64,000 nt of DNA from Leptasterias polaris (Eukaryota; Echinodermata; Asteroidea; Forcipulatida; Asteriidae): NCBI GenBank assembly GCA_037783415.1, contig JAZGTN010000171.1:1-64000 (forward strand), in the 5' to 3' direction. The notes under the pieces are model-generated. The model was not told where the DNA came from and searched no databases. It was given only the letters and a program-made list of their open reading frames with translations. Position numbers and translations under genes: made by a program. How positions within the stretch are numbered: the first letter of the stretch is position 1; each line of letters begins with the position of its first letter. Positions 1 through 14,349 of this stretch are shown here, in pieces.

Positions 1-3000
1 ATACGTTGATGTTTTTTTCGTTCCAGAGTCCTATCTCAACTTCTACTCAACAATGAACTTCGTTTGTGTGCCAAAAAAAAAAAAGAGTAGTATTAAATTG
101 TATTAAATTGAATGTTTTATAATCTCGTACCATGGGGTGTAAGATAATCATATTTTTTTCCAATTTTACCGAGTGCCGGAATTTTCATTGCAGACTATCA
201 AATGCGGTCCTTAAGTAGTAACTCGGTAACCGGACCCCCCGGTCGATTGTTTTCGTTCAAACTTTAAAATAGAGGATGATCCCTCTCTAGATAATTCTAA
301 ACTAAGTTGAATCAGAAGGGTTGTTTGAGATCTAATTGAAATGCGCGTCCACAGCATTCAGCAAGCTATGACAGAGATTACTCTGTCGAAAAAGGGTACA
401 TAAGAGGTCCTTCTAAATGTGATTTAAGCTGGTATATTTATACTATTGGAAAGTCCAATTCTTGTAAAATTATGCGATGTCAATTGTAAGTTGATACCAC
501 AAAAGTTATGGTTTATAATATGGTTGTTTACAAAATGTCTTGGCTACACAAAACCTGCCGTTTGTTTATTGGAGCATGCCATTTTGAACAGGGGGATGTG
601 TCGTGTAGTGTAGTAGGATTATTTGACTACAGTTCACTCTTCTGCATGCTTTATGCAAGTACAATTTCACATCAGAGCAATAGCTGCAGTTCATACAAAA
701 TTTAATTCAGTTTGTTACAATTTTTTTCTTTTTTTCTTTTACAATTATTTGCAAAGTTTAAGGAATGTTTGACAGCTTCTTGTGAATGGAATCACCCATA
801 TTTAGGCTTTACAGAAGAACGCACAGTCGGCATACTACCCTGCAGTATAGACTTGACATACATCATGTACATGCTGTAACAAATTCATACCGCTGGTCGG
901 CGTTTTGGAGTATCCTGATCGTGTTTAGATGCGTTCATATATCTTCCAAGCATGCGTCCAACCAATTAAAGTATTTTGTGTTAACTATTGTTTTACAGTT
1001 ACTCAGCTACCATAGAACACAATTAAAAGATATACATGCACATTACACATGTCAATAACTGGGGGATGTTTATGTTTATGTTAATTTGTTCGATGTTACT
1101 TGGTCAATATCATTTATGATCAAGTAATCATTTCATGTGCCCCCCCCCCCTTCCGAAGTTTTTAACGAAGTAAAGCTGCAACATGAAATTTGTAAAACGT
1201 AAAAAGAAGAGGAGAATAAAAAATGTTAAAGGGTTGTTGCAATGGAATTGAAATGCCACTGTTAATTTGAACCACATTACTAACTATAAAAACATTATTT
1301 CAGGGTAAAATGAATAACGGGAAACCAATATGTTATTGCTAGGGACGGTGACGATTAAGCATATTATGTGCTCATTCGGCTTCACACACAGGAGTGAGAT
1401 TTGAGGAAGATTGAACATTCTTGAAATATTTAGAGACATTCGATTTGTATGCCGTTGCCGGACAATTTGTATAAAATATGCATTTTCCCCAAAAATGTTC
1501 AGTTCAAAATGCCAAAATAGAGATATTTAAATTAAGAAAATAGTGTTTTAATTTTTTTTTTCAATAATGATCAAAAGAATGTATGGACAAACAACCTTGA
1601 GACTAACAGCACTGATTTAGCCATTGGCATAAGGGGTTCCCTATGATACCTGAAAATACAAAAAGGCAGAAAACTCTATGACCTCCTGCCTTTTCATTAT
1701 GAACCTCGCTCATCCATAACTTTGGAAAAGGTTACAAACAAATCTCTGGAGTTTAGACTGGGTGAATGTTGTCTAATATTCCAGTAATAACCACGTAAGA
1801 CTTATTTATTTTGCTTCTAATTAGGAAGCTTGACTGTTGATTGGAGCATATCGGAGCGTTAGGCCTATGCCAGTATGTGTTAACGTTGATCAGTCATCAA
1901 AACCAATTTCACGAGTCCCCCCCCAAAAAACAAAAAAAAACAAACAAACAACCCAACAAACAAACAAACAAACAAAAACAGACAGTCAATCTCAAACCGA
2001 GCTGAACTTCCATGCTCTTGTGTATACACACTAAAATATAACACGCATGCGAGGAATATTGACCCCTCCTCCATAATTATGTTGACTCTATAATTATGAC
2101 AATGAGGATTAATTTTCAAGTTTCAATTTTCCGCATCAATCATGATCTCTGGCTGATAAAGTTTTTATACTAGGCCTTGTTCTTTGGTGACTTTTTGTCT
2201 TTTCAAGTGGATTAAAATTATCGCCTGAAATCCATATTAAAAGAGTTTTTATGTCAGCTATTTCAACCTCCATGCTAACCATGGAGGAAGGAAAAGAAAC
2301 TAAGGAAGGTGACCTATTGTTTCGTGCATTCACCTTAATTCAAGTGGCAACATTCGGCTGCAGCAGCATGCAGACAGACAAGCAATGTCAACAATACTAT
2401 AAAATGTACATCAAAATGATATAGTTACCGCACGTCTTTATATTATGCTCCCACATGCCGAACATTCAGCTAACATTGTACACTCATTCATGTTTGTCTT
2501 TATTCGAAACCCTGACATCTGACTGCGAGATAGGCCGCCCCTTGCTGCTACGTTTGGGCGGGTTGAACTATGGTTGAACAGTCATCAAAACCCATATTCC
2601 CGCGTTCCGATCCCGCGCGCGCCAAAAAAAAGGGTAGTAGGCCTATATCCACCGACACTGCAGATTCTGAATCAGTGGATCCGGACACTAGCTAGCACTA
2701 CAGCTTCTGGTAACTTCAAGATTTATCAGCCAAGAAATGGGTGAAGAAACTATTGTACAATCCCGTCCAACAAAAAATAAAACCCACTATACAGATGTCC
2801 AGTTTCCGACATTAACAGTTGGCACCACACGTGAAGATAATCCATTAGGTATTTTGATACCTACATGTACGTGTATACTAGCTATCATTGCCCGATAGTG
2901 TCTTAGCAACTCTCTGACATTGCCAAAACCACAATCCATGCAGGGCTAGATTACGTAATTTCAGTTACTGCATTGGGTCCATGCAGTATGCGCGTGCGAC

Positions 3001-4318
3001 GATCCGTAGGGACCTACTGTACATACTGTACATGTAACTGTACACGTATAGTATACCATTTAGAACCCGATGCTAGTGTGGCATCTCGGACCTCAACAAA
3101 AGCTTTATACAATCTATTCTTATATTAGGGCTTATATTAGAAGTAACCTCTACGTGTAAATGTTCTGTGTGTTAAGTATACCGTAGAACAGCCTGTCCAG
3201 AAATGCAAAAGTGATCACTTTATAATTTACTTTTCATTTCATCTTCATGATATATACATATAAATATTTTTTCAAAGACAATGTAGAAGCGAATTCCAGC
3301 GTTACAAAACAACTTTTAAACTGACACGTCCCTTATCTCTTGTAAACATTGTAAATAGTATCCAGAATGTCCCTACCAGGCAAAACACTGAACATTTACA
3401 TGGTCTATATGAGATTTTATTTTTACATTGTGCTGTACGGAAAGTACTTTAAATGTGAACCTTGTAAACCAACTGATTGAAAATGTTACGTCTTTCAGTG
3501 AAAAACTAAAATCCATCAGTTTACACAACAATTATTGAAGGTCCACCAATGTCCAGTAGGCATAGCAATTCGCTCTGACCATAGAGCAAGATACCAAAAC
3601 CAAACTGCCAGTTATACATAACATTTAGATGATGACTGACTCCTTGGAGTACTAGGCGAGTATCTGAATGTCAGCTTTAAAAAACGGTGTATAATTAGTG
3701 TCATAGTTTTATTTAATATACCGGTACATGGGGTGTGCTGAGTAATGTTGTGTTGGGGGGGGGGGGGGGGGGGGGGGGGACACAGCTTAAGCATGGACAT
3801 GGCTCCAACTTTGATATTGCTTAAATAAACTGTTAATTGTCATCGTTTATCAGCCTGTGTGGTAAAAACTAATGGTGGTCCAATTATTTTTCTAAAAACT
3901 ATTTGCTCTCATCTCAAGTGAGACATTGCCTGAGACAGGTATAAACGGTGTCAAGCACATAAAATCAAATGTTGACAAACACTTCAGGTAAATTATCTGC
4001 CTCAAAATCGGGGAATTGTCTTCGCGGGTGCATTTGCAGAGTGAGCAAATGGCGCTGTAATAAGAACATCATACATAACATTGGTTCAAGAAACAGAAGT
4101 CATCTTATCAAGAATATAGCTCTATGATCACATCTATGCGCAATTCAGTACCGTAAAGTTTGGTCAAAACACAATCGAGCTACACCGAAAACCAGAAGCG
4201 ATTGAACAATGGTCATTGTCCACAAAGCACCGGCAAGGCTGAGTCCCCACTATAGAACTGCTTCAAGTTTACACTCCATCAAGGTATCTTCGATCCAGTG
4301 CAATATCCTTCTCCTTAA
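1..4318. other. Non-coding stretch, no gene recognised
   Basis: Only short ORFs (under 110 residues) without recognisable domains. It contains a C-run near 1,141-1,150, an A/CAAA-rich stretch near 1,925-1,980 and a 25-base G homopolymer at 3,755-3,779. I see no RNA gene, terminal repeat or splice-supported coding sequence. Confidence 0.6.
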
Positions 4319-4724
4319 AGGGACACGTTGCCTTGGATCGGTCGAGTTGGTCTATAAAAAGCGTCTACTGTGACCGTTTGTTATAAAATGCATATGCATG
4401 GTTAGAAAGATGTTTTAAAAGTAGAACACAATGATCCACACAAGTATGCCTCGAAATTGCGTGGTTTTCCTTTTACTTTGCGAACTAAACACGTACGGTC
4501 CGCCATAGGGAGTCAAAAATTTGACTCCCTTAAATGGCGGACCATGTTAGTTCACGATGTAACAGGAAAACCACACAATTTCGAGGCATACTAAATTTGT
4601 GTGGATCATTGTATTCTACTTTTAAAACATCTTTCTAACCATAACAAATTATGCATTTTATATAACAAACGGTCACAGACGCTTTTTATAGACCAACTCG
4701 TCCGATCCAAGGCAACGTGTCCCT
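4319..4724. mobile_element. Palindromic TTAA-flanked MITE (foldback, ~406 bp)
   Basis: The two halves are near-complete reverse complements, starting AGGGACACGTTGCCTTGGAT and ending with its complement. They meet at a central palindrome (GGGAGTCAAAAATTTGACTC, about 4,508-4,527). The element is bounded by TTAA at 4,315-4,318 and 4,725-4,728, as expected for piggyBac- or Kolobok-type non-autonomous elements. A related end (TTAA then AGGGACACGTTGCCTT) recurs near 18,053. There is no coding capacity. Confidence 0.85.
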
Positions 4725-4728
4725 TTAA

Positions 4729-4978
4729 GGAAGTCACCCAAGTCTCGACACTCTTGGGTGGCAGGTCTTTTTCTGCAGCTGCGCCACGCATCTGGAACTC
4801 CAGAAAATTCAAATCACTTCTCAAAACTTATCTTATATGTCACAAGTTTTTTAGGCTTGATTTAGTTGTACCGCCCCTATCTGTTTTCTTTCGTTTGTTT
4901 TTGGTTTACTGCGCCTTGTATTAACACCCAGCAGGGTGGATAATCATGTGCGCATAACAAGTTTCTTTATTATTATTA
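4729..4978 (+). mobile_element. LINE fragment: C-terminal end of a CR1/L2-like ORF2 plus 3' tail
   Basis: Translation gives GGRSFSAAAPRIWNS followed closely by FKSLLKTYL. This matches the conserved C-terminal tail of CR1/L2-type LINE reverse transcriptase proteins (GxRxFSxAAPRLWNSLP...FKSxLKTxLF). The usual spacer between the two motifs is missing, so the copy is internally deleted. It ends in a TTATTATTA-type tail, typical of these LINEs. It abuts the TTAA MITE directly. It is a relic, not a gene. Confidence 0.75.
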
Positions 4979-6840
4979 CATAGGAAGTGTTTTTTGCAGA
5001 CCACTCAAAATTGCTAGCCCTTTGCCCAGCTATTTGACCCTTTGACCCCTGGTCAACCGCAATAAACAAAAAACGTAACAGACTGTGTTCTAATCATGAG
5101 CAAGCATCCAGCCAAGGTCGCATGCACTGCAGCCAACGGCAGCTGTAATCTTTCTGAGTCTTCCAAATTCGTAGTTAACTTCGGTGTACAGTTCGAACAA
5201 CCACATATACTGTGTACACCAGGAGTAAAACACCGAGAACGATCGAACAGGTCGAAAGAAACTTGTTCCACTCTACAATTGTATTTCCACATACAATGCA
5301 GCCTACACTATATTTGTTTCCTTTTTCTTTACATGACCATGCTATGATGTTTCAAGCAAAGACAAACTATGTTATTAAATACAGAGCAATGAGCTTTAGT
5401 TCCTTGCTGTATGGATATTAATAAAGGGTTTTGTTTGATAGGTTGGTTGTTGGAGCAATTGTTTGTATTAAAACATTCATCAAAAACACATTACCATAAA
5501 AGTAATTATATTACTTAATTTTACCACTTGTGGAAATTGCAATCAGAACGGCGGATTCCTACAATTAATTGGATTGTGCCATAATGTTACAATGTTTTTA
5601 ACGTGTTCAAAGAGATATTTTCAAGATTTTATGGCTTGGTCCCTGCTGAACTGTACTAAATGACCATTTGACCAGTGTAAACCACAACAAACGAAAACTT
5701 GATTACGTGTTCTCAACATCCATCCGTTCAAGGCCACAGCCGATGGTCGAATCGTTACTTAACTCGACATCATGCGTGCAGTAACCCCAGCGATCTAAAT
5801 TCTAAATATTTTCAGTACAGTGCATTTCAGTAATTGTAGGGTACAGAAATCGTCTTCGATTACTTCTATAGTTGGGAGTACATTCTAGTCTCAGGGATAT
5901 TCTTCCTCTTGTTGTTTTATTTCTACTTATCAATCATATCAATCATTATTAATATGAATATTATAGCATTATGTTGAACCTAACATGCAATATTAATTAG
6001 GGTTCAGAAATGTGTAAGGAGCCGAGGGTGCATGTTTTATACCGAAAGAAATATTGTTGTGTGAAATATGTGTACAATTAATTGTCAAGTTTTTCCAGAA
6101 AGCGGTGGAAATGTCCCTGGTACTTCACAAACCACCAAACTTGTAGGCCTACACACTTAAAATAAAAAAATATATATATAAAAATACTAAATAATATTAA
6201 TAAGAAAACGAGCACCCCAGCAAAAAACGCATGTCAGCACCTTGGATGTATATACACACCATTCGTGTTTTTGGATAGCCGGTTTTAAATGTAATGTTGA
6301 CCTTTGTCGGGCTGCAGAAACTAATTACGAAATTGTTTTGTAACATCTACATCCACATTTACATATATTCTCATTAGTTAACATCCTGTTCAAATCTTAA
6401 AATTTAGGTAATGTCGGTATATTTTACACGTAGGATGTCCAGTGGTATTGAAGTAGCCGGGCCTATTGTTTATTGCAAGAATAGTTGTGAATTAGTCACA
6501 CGATGTCAACATTTCCCGTTGAGCACTTGCCCCGTCTTTTTCAAAATGTTTCTCGGGATACAGGCCCTTGTAACCCGACAGTGCTAATTTATGCTTTAGC
6601 CTATATCATTCCCAAATGATTTTCAAAATGTTGAATGCAAAATAAAAAGATTCACAGCTATCTGAAACTGAATACGCATTTTTGCAAGTTAACCGTTGAC
6701 ATAGCAAAGGTTCATTAAAATATAGCGCCCTCATATGCCTTTTGTAAATTGAAAAAAATTATCGTCGAATGAAGTTAATTCTTTTAAAAGTTAAATAAAA
6801 TAATATGTACGGCGAATTAAAATTATGCATCTTGTTAACG
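4979..6840. other. Non-coding stretch, no gene recognised
   Basis: AT-rich sequence with scattered short ORFs only. No terminal repeats, tandem arrays or conserved motifs were recognised. Confidence 0.55.
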
Positions 6841-7076
6841 CCTCCGAAGGCGTCCGACTTCGTTCTTTGCTGTCTTCCCGGAGGGTCGTCTTCGCACCCA
6901 GGCAGTGGTATTTTCTATAGCCCCAGCCCAGCGGTTCTGGAACCAGGCAGACCCTCGGCCGCCCTGGCACGCACGGTCTTTGCTTTACCGGGGCCTTGTC
7001 TGCAGAGCCGCTTCATTCGTGGGTGTCTGAGCACCTCCGGCCCCCATTAGCCTGCTTCTCCGAAGGCCTCCGACTT
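6841..7076 (+). other. GC-rich block bounded by short direct repeats, next to satellite
   Basis: This ~235-bp block is much richer in G and C than its neighbours. It is bounded by CTCCGAAGGCGTCCGACTT near 6,842 and CTCCGAAGGCCTCCGACTT near 7,058. It carries an open frame (6,805-7,050) with no recognisable domain. It could be an inserted fragment or an old duplicated segment. Function unknown. Confidence 0.45.
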
Positions 7077-10030
7077 GCTGTGCTCTCAAATCCCAAAATG
7101 AGTGTGTAGCTTTTTGCTTGTCAATTTGTAACGCAGCATGGGAATTACACACAATTTAGTTTCAGATGTTGCGTCAACTACCTTAACTTAGTAAAAAATT
7201 CACAATTCCATACATCAAACAGGAAAAGAATTATCTCCCAAAATGTTAAATTTTAACATTTTGTAATACTGTGCTCTCAAATCCCAATATGAGTTTGTAA
7301 CTTTTTGCTTGTCAAATTTTAACGCAACATAGGAATTGTACAAAAATTAGCTTCAGATGTCGCATGAACTACCTGAACTCAATAAAAAATTCACAATTCC
7401 ATACATCAAACAGGAAAAAAATTATCTCCCAAAATGTTAAATTTTAACATTTTGTTACTGTGCTCTCAAATCCCAATATGAGTTTGTAGCTTTTTGCTTG
7501 TCAAATTTTAACGCAACATAGGAATTATACCAAATTTAGCTTCAGATGTCGCATGAACTACCTGAACTCAATAAAAAATTCACAATTCCATACATCAAAC
7601 AGGAAAAAAATTATCTCCCAAAATGTTAAATTTTAACATTTTGTTTATACTCTGTTGGCTCGTCAAATCCCAATATGAGTTTGTAGCTTTTTGCTTGTCA
7701 AATTTTAACGCAACATAGGAATTGTACAAAATTTACTTTCAGATGTCGCGTCAACTACCTAAACTTAGTAAACAAATTCATAATTCCATACATCAAACAG
7801 GAAAAAAATTATCCCCCAAAATGTTGAATTTTAACATTTTGGTTACGCTCTCAAATCCCAATGTGTGTGGGTAGCTTTTTGCTTGTCAAATTTTAACGCA
7901 ACATAGGAATTGTACAAAATTTTGTTTCAGATGTCGCGTCAACTACCTGAACTTAGTAAAAAATTCATAATTCCATACATCAAACAGAAAAAAAATTATC
8001 CCCCAAAATGTTGAATTTTAACATTTTGGTACTGTGCGGCCAAATCCCAATATGAGTTTGTAGCTTTTTGCTTGTCAAATTTTAACGCAACATAGGAATT
8101 ATACCAAATTTAGCTTCAGATGTCGCATGAACTACCTGAACTCAATAAAAAATTCACAATTCCATACATCAAACAGGAACAAAATTATCTCCCAAAATGT
8201 TAAATTTTAACATTTTGTTTATACTGTGCTCTCAAATCCCAATGAGTTTGTAACTTTTTGCTTGTCAAATTTTAACGCAACATAGGAATTGTACAAAAAT
8301 TAGCTTCAGATGTCGCATGAACTACCTGAACTCAATAAAAAATTCACAATTCCATACATCAAACAGGAAAAAAATTATCTCCCAAAATGTTAAATTTTAA
8401 CATTTTGTTACTGTGCTCTCAAATCCCAATATGAGTTTGTAGCTTTTTGCTTGTCAAATTTTAACGCAACATAGGAATTATACCAAATTTAGCTTCAGAT
8501 GTCGCATGAACTACCTGAACTCAATAAAAAATTCACAATTCCATACATCAAACAGGAAAAAAATTATCCCCCAAAATGTTGAATTTTAACATTTTGGTAC
8601 GCTCTCAAATCCCAATGGTGTGTGGGTAGCTTTTTGCTTGTCAAATTTTAACGCAACATAGGAATTGTACAAAATTTTGTTTCAGATGTCGCGTCAACTA
8701 CCTGAACTTAGTAAAAAATTCATAATTCCATACATCAAACAGGAAAACAATTATCCCCAAAAATGTTGAATTTTAACATTTTGGTACTGTGCTCCAAATC
8801 CCAATATGAGTTTGTAGCTTTTTGCTTGTCAAATTTTAACGCAACATAGGAATTATACCAAATTTAGCTTCAGATGTCGCATGAACTACCTGAACTCAAT
8901 AAAAAATTCACAATTCCATACATCAAACAGGAACAAAATTATCTCCCAAAATGTTAAATTTTAACATTTTGTTTATACTGTGCTCTCAAATCCCAATGAG
9001 TTTGTAACTTTTTGCTTGTCAAATTTTAACGCAACATAGGAATTGTACAAAAATTAGCTTCAGATGTCGCATGAACTACCTGAACTCAATAAAAAATTCA
9101 CAATTCCATACATCAAACAGGAAAAAAATTATCTCCCAAAATGTTAAATTTTAACATTTTGTTACTGTGCTCTCAAATCCCAATATGAGTTTGTAGCTTT
9201 TTGCTTGTCAAATTTTAACGCAACATAGGAATTATACCAAATTTAGCTTCAGATGTCGCATGAACTACCTGAACTCAATAAAAAATTCACAATTCCATAC
9301 ATCAAACAGGAAAAAAATTATCCCCCAAAATGTTGAATTTTAACATTTTGGTACGCTCTCAAATCCCAATGGTGTGTGGGTAGCTTTTTGCTTGTCAAAT
9401 TTTAACGCAACATAGGAATTGTACAAAATTTTGTTTCAGATGTCGCGTCAACTACCTGAACTTAGTAAAAAATTCATAATTCCATACATCAAACAGGAAA
9501 ACAATTATCCCCAAAAATGTTGATTTTTAACATTTTGGTACTGTGCTCTCAAATCCCAATATGAGTTTAGTAGCTTTTTGCTTGTCAAATTTTAACGCAA
9601 CATAGGAATTGTACCAAATTTAGCTTCAGATGTCGCGTCAACTACCTGAACTTAGTAACAAATTCATAATTCCATACATCAAACAGGAACAAAATTATCC
9701 CCCAAAATGTTGAATTTTAACATTTTGTTACTGTTCTCTCAATAGTAGCTTTTTGCTTTTCAAATTTTAACGCAACATAGGAATTGTACCAAATTTAGCT
9801 TCAGATGTCGCATGAACTACCTGAACTCAATAAAAAATTCACAATTCCATACATCAAACAGGAAAAAAATTATCTCCCAAAATGTTAAATTTTATCATTT
9901 TGTTACTCAATTTTTACATTTTGGTACTGTGCTCTCAAATCCCAATGTGTGTGGGTAGCTTTTTGCTTGTCAAATTTTAACGCAACATAGGAATTGTACA
10001 AAATTTACTTTCAGGTGTATCATCAACTAC
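7077..10030 (+). repeat. Satellite array, ~190-bp monomer, ~16 copies with higher-order structure
   Basis: Head-to-tail monomers carry TAGCTTTTTGCTTGTCAAAT, TTTTAACGCAACATAGGAAT, CCATACATCAAACAGGAA and an AATGTTAAATTTTAACATTT palindrome. The monomers starting near 7,107, 7,298, 7,488, 7,684 and 7,874 fix the ~190-bp period. Variant monomers (CCCAATGAGTTTGTAACT at ~8,240 and ~8,995; GGTGTGTGGGTAGC at ~8,610 and ~9,365) recur every ~755 bp, so four-monomer higher-order units are present. The last copies degenerate after 9,890. Confidence 0.93.
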
Positions 10031-13000
10031 CTGTACTTAGTGTGCAAAGGGTATTTCCATACTTAAAACAATATTTGTTTGTTACCCCCCCCCCCCCCGG
10101 TCAATTATTAACTTTAACAACTTGTTAATATGCGCTCAAAACCCAGTTGCAAATACATCTTAGCAATTGTACAACATTTTGTATGAGACTTCCATGAACT
10201 GTCAAAACCTTGAGTGAAAACATATTTAGCTATTTCTTAATTTAATAGATGTAAATTTTTGCATCGGAGATAAAATGAATATAATTTTGTTTTTTACCCT
10301 AGGACCGTTGTTGCATTCCTTATGCCGCATGGTACGCTCAGAATGGAGATAGTTTGGACCACGAAAATAAGTACCAATCATTTTCTTTTTGCTGGAAAAA
10401 CATGTTCAAAACAATGTTTTATGGGCTAATACTTTGGCATTTCTTGCCCCACATGTGCCTCTTTCTCGTGATCTTCTTGGTAATTGTCTTTATGAAAAAT
10501 TGTTTATAACGACTTTTATAACGGTTCTGAACTGGTTAGAATAATGTAACCGACTGATTTCTGACTGGACACCAATTTCGGTATGTTAACACCTAAGGGA
10601 TGTTCCTCCATATTATGCTGCATGGTTTGCTCACTACGAGATAAGAAAACAGCTGGCGTGCGCCACCACTATTATGTAATCAGATATGTTGCAGGGCTGG
10701 TTTTCTCGCGGGAAAGAAATGAAAACAACAACGCCAATCTGTGAATCAATCTGAACATGGAGGTTACAGAATTAGTAATGACTAATAGTATCCACTCCCT
10801 CTGTTAAGTTTCTGAATCTGCTGATTAAAGACAAAAAACCGTCGTGTAACGCCAGACAGTACACCCCATTTTACAGAGGGACTAATTGTGATTCTATTCG
10901 GGACAGTTTTAAATACTGAACATGGACCTTTGCTTTGCCTTTGGATTTGAGTTGCCATCCGCCGGCACACGCATACAGTTTGCAGTGGCGAGTGCGTATA
11001 GTCAGCATCAACGTACAATTGAAATGTCTATGAGCGAGAGCATGCCAAACATCAAACTGTCACTACAGCCCAGAAACAGTTCTCAAGTCAAATGCCAAGT
11101 AAGTCAACAATTAATTAGGCATGTGAAACACAATGTAAATTGTTTTAATTTATAAAACGTGCATTTAAATGTATTTTGGTCCATCATAATAGTTGTTTGT
11201 CTCGTACGCCGTGCGTATAGTTTTAATTTAACAACCAAAACCCCTCTCTGGTCCTTAACTTAGCAGTACCGCAGTAGGCCATGAGTAGGCTACTTAATTT
11301 CTAGTGAAGTATACAAGCCTACAACTGGTAATAACATGCTTAACTATAACTACTATAACTTAAGGTATTATTCCCCTACTCTTTTTCGTTATGCCTTTTT
11401 ACAATTTGCCGTAATCTTGCATTATTGTGCCAGAAATACTGGAAATTTAATAGTCCTGAGCTGACGCGGGAAATACTTTTATCTCTATACCAAGAACCAA
11501 AAGGGGAAACACAATCACAATGTGGGCCTATTTATAATGTCAACATAAAGCATCGGCCAGCAGTGAAATTATGTACTTTATTATTCTGGCAAACGAGTTA
11601 CTTTATATTTCCAGATAGTGGTGAACCTATTTATTTAACTTCACTTGACCCTACACCAAGGTTTTCCGAATTCGAAGTAGGATCGTTCCGAACCGGCCGT
11701 GTTATATCATGTATGGAGCAATTATTGCAGGGATCTGTTGATGTGTGCAGACCACCCGCTGTCCACTGTACTAGACAAGCTAATGGCCCTAAGATCATGT
11801 ACACGGAATGAAATGGCGTGTGCTTAGTGGAATTCCCCAATAGTTAAACTTAAAACATTCCCATCAAAATGTTCTAGAATAATCACTAATTTGCAAAATG
11901 TGTGTTTCTTCCACTTTTTATTTTTAAGAAATACATGCTTGTTTCACGCACTTTCACGGCCTATACTTTCCACAAGCAGAAAAGAGGTTGTAGCCTTGAT
12001 TAAATTGGTTTGATTAATTTGACGCGCTCCTATGTGGGCTATACGGTGGAGAAACAAAATAATGCAACACGGTGTCTTCACACACAAAAGAAATGTATTG
12101 AAAGAAACAATAATGTACCCTTGTGATTGCAAGCAGGAAGTTGTGGGTATAATTTGTAGGGGTTTGCAGAAGAGACACCATGCAGGTAAACATATTTAAA
12201 TGTAATGCTTTCTACATAAACTAGAATATAAAATAAACAAGATGAACGTTTTCCACCACCGTTGTGTTTTGGCTAGGATTTGGTGGCAGTGCAAATTGAA
12301 AAAAAGGAAGTGCAACTTTTTCACCGAAAATCCACAGAGAGCGCGCAAACTCGTCCAAATTACTTTGAAAATGTAACTTTGTTTATTGTTATAAGGCCCA
12401 GCGGGAGGATCCATTTACTGATTATAGATTATGACTCACACTATTTACTGGTGTAATCTGAAATTTGGGTTGAAATGTAGGCCTAGGCTCCTGAAAAAAC
12501 TCTTTTTTTCTCGTGGAGTTCATTCTAAAAATGAACATGTTTGTCCATAAGGATGAGACTTTGTTTTGACCGCAAAAATCAATAACACAACAACAAATGT
12601 GTAAAGGATATATTACATGGACCAAAGCGTCTTTAAAATTTTACAATAATTTGTTTAACCTTTTAATTAGCAAATTTCAGATTATCTTATAATGATTGGC
12701 TGTCATTTTGAATGTTTTGATCGAATAATTTGTGTTTTTTGTCAAATTGTTTGAAATTGTTGCCCCTTTCTTTTTCGCCTGATCATATTCCCCAAAACGT
12801 ATTCATTTTAAACTGAAAGTTCGGTTTGGTTTGGGCTTCATCGAGCTTTCTTCATGAATATGGATAATATCCACAGACGTGGAACGTTTGGCTGCATGCA
12901 CTATACACAAACACGTGGTTGTGTTTGGGTCTGTCAACCTTACTCCTTAGTTAAGCGAATCGGCAGTTAACGCAGACCAAAGTGTCGGAAATATGGCCAA

Positions 13001-14349
13001 AACACGCTCAATTTTTGCCCAAATTAAGTCATAGCCAAAAAACGGTTCAATATTTTAAAAAGTTCCACTCGGAAAAGTTTAGTTTAATTCCTTACCTACA
13101 TGTATAGTCGTATCTTTTTTTCTGGTGGGTGAAACATTGGACCTGTCAAAATCTCATTTAATAGTAAGAATCTGTTAGATTTTTTTGTGTGACGGCGATT
13201 TTTTTTGGTAATATTTGCTCTAGCATCGCCTTGTTGTTAAGTGTAACTCACGGACTACGCGGTCTATTAAAATTCCACTCGGAATTGAAAAGCTTATTTC
13301 ATGCTCTTTACAGTGATGTAACAATGAGTTTGATTTGGGCCTGTAGAGTCTGTTTCAGCAGAGCATAGAGGAGCAGAGAGTCACACAAACCATGGACGTA
13401 GAAATAACACAAATCCGCCAAATCCGTATGCCAAGGATGCCACTCATACTCTCTGATCCGAAGCTACGTTTTAATTTCTTTGAACCAGTCATGAACTAAA
13501 AGTTATGTGCTTAAATATCATCTTTCAAAGAACACAATCACACCCTAATCTAGCAGTTTAGTGGTACATGTATTGGGATAGAAAAGGGCAGAAGTGACCT
13601 TGGTAAATCTTTGAGATTTGCGGTTTCCAAGTGTGGGTCAAAGCATTTTTGTTTTCGGGGTGATAACAGCCAATCTGTGCAATAATGGCCCAGCTTGTCA
13701 CAAATTAATGTACTAGGTGTTAAGTTTAACTAGGCTGTGATTATTTGGTATTATTACAAACTTTAGCATTTTGTCCAAGTTACATATGTGTTTGTGTACT
13801 GTTTAATCACAATGGTGCACATCTTATTAAGAATCTCCCCGTCACCCCCATTCTCAACAATGGTTTGATCAAGAAAAGCTAGATTCTTATCCCACGGGAG
13901 CTAGCTCCACACAGACACTGTAGCACGGACCACAGTACATATACAACTTTACTGTGATGTTGGTTGACATTTTTGATGAAACAAACCCATGGTAGAAACA
14001 AATATTATTCGGACATTTCGAACCATTTCACGAGCCTAAAACACCAGAGTTTTGTCCAACGTGCTTTCCCACCTGCGTTAAATTGTGGCAAGGAACATGT
14101 GAGAAGTTGGAGCATATGGTTGGAGTCAACCTTTACCTTCGAGAAATAAAAAAACCCGTTTCGGTAAATTTCCCCGCTTTGTCTCGTCCGTTGAAACACA
14201 AGTTGCTCTATGATGGTTGAAACAGCTTGGAAGTTTAAATATCCCCACACGGCTAACAAGTGCTCATTCATATTTCGATTGTCATGGGGCATCCATGCGA
14301 TAACGAAAGGGTGGTATGGTTCCTAGAGTTGTTTGCCTTTCGGTGTTAA
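10031..14349. other. Non-coding stretch, no gene recognised
   Basis: A C-run lies at about 10,085-10,098. The longest ORF, 11,425-11,811 (+, 128 residues), has no signal peptide, domain or splice context that I recognise. I found no RNA gene or terminal repeats. Confidence 0.55.

Noticed and set aside
11425..11811. 128-residue ORF as a gene
   Set aside because: No domain, no coding-like context, no splice or start support; length is attainable by chance in 64 kb.
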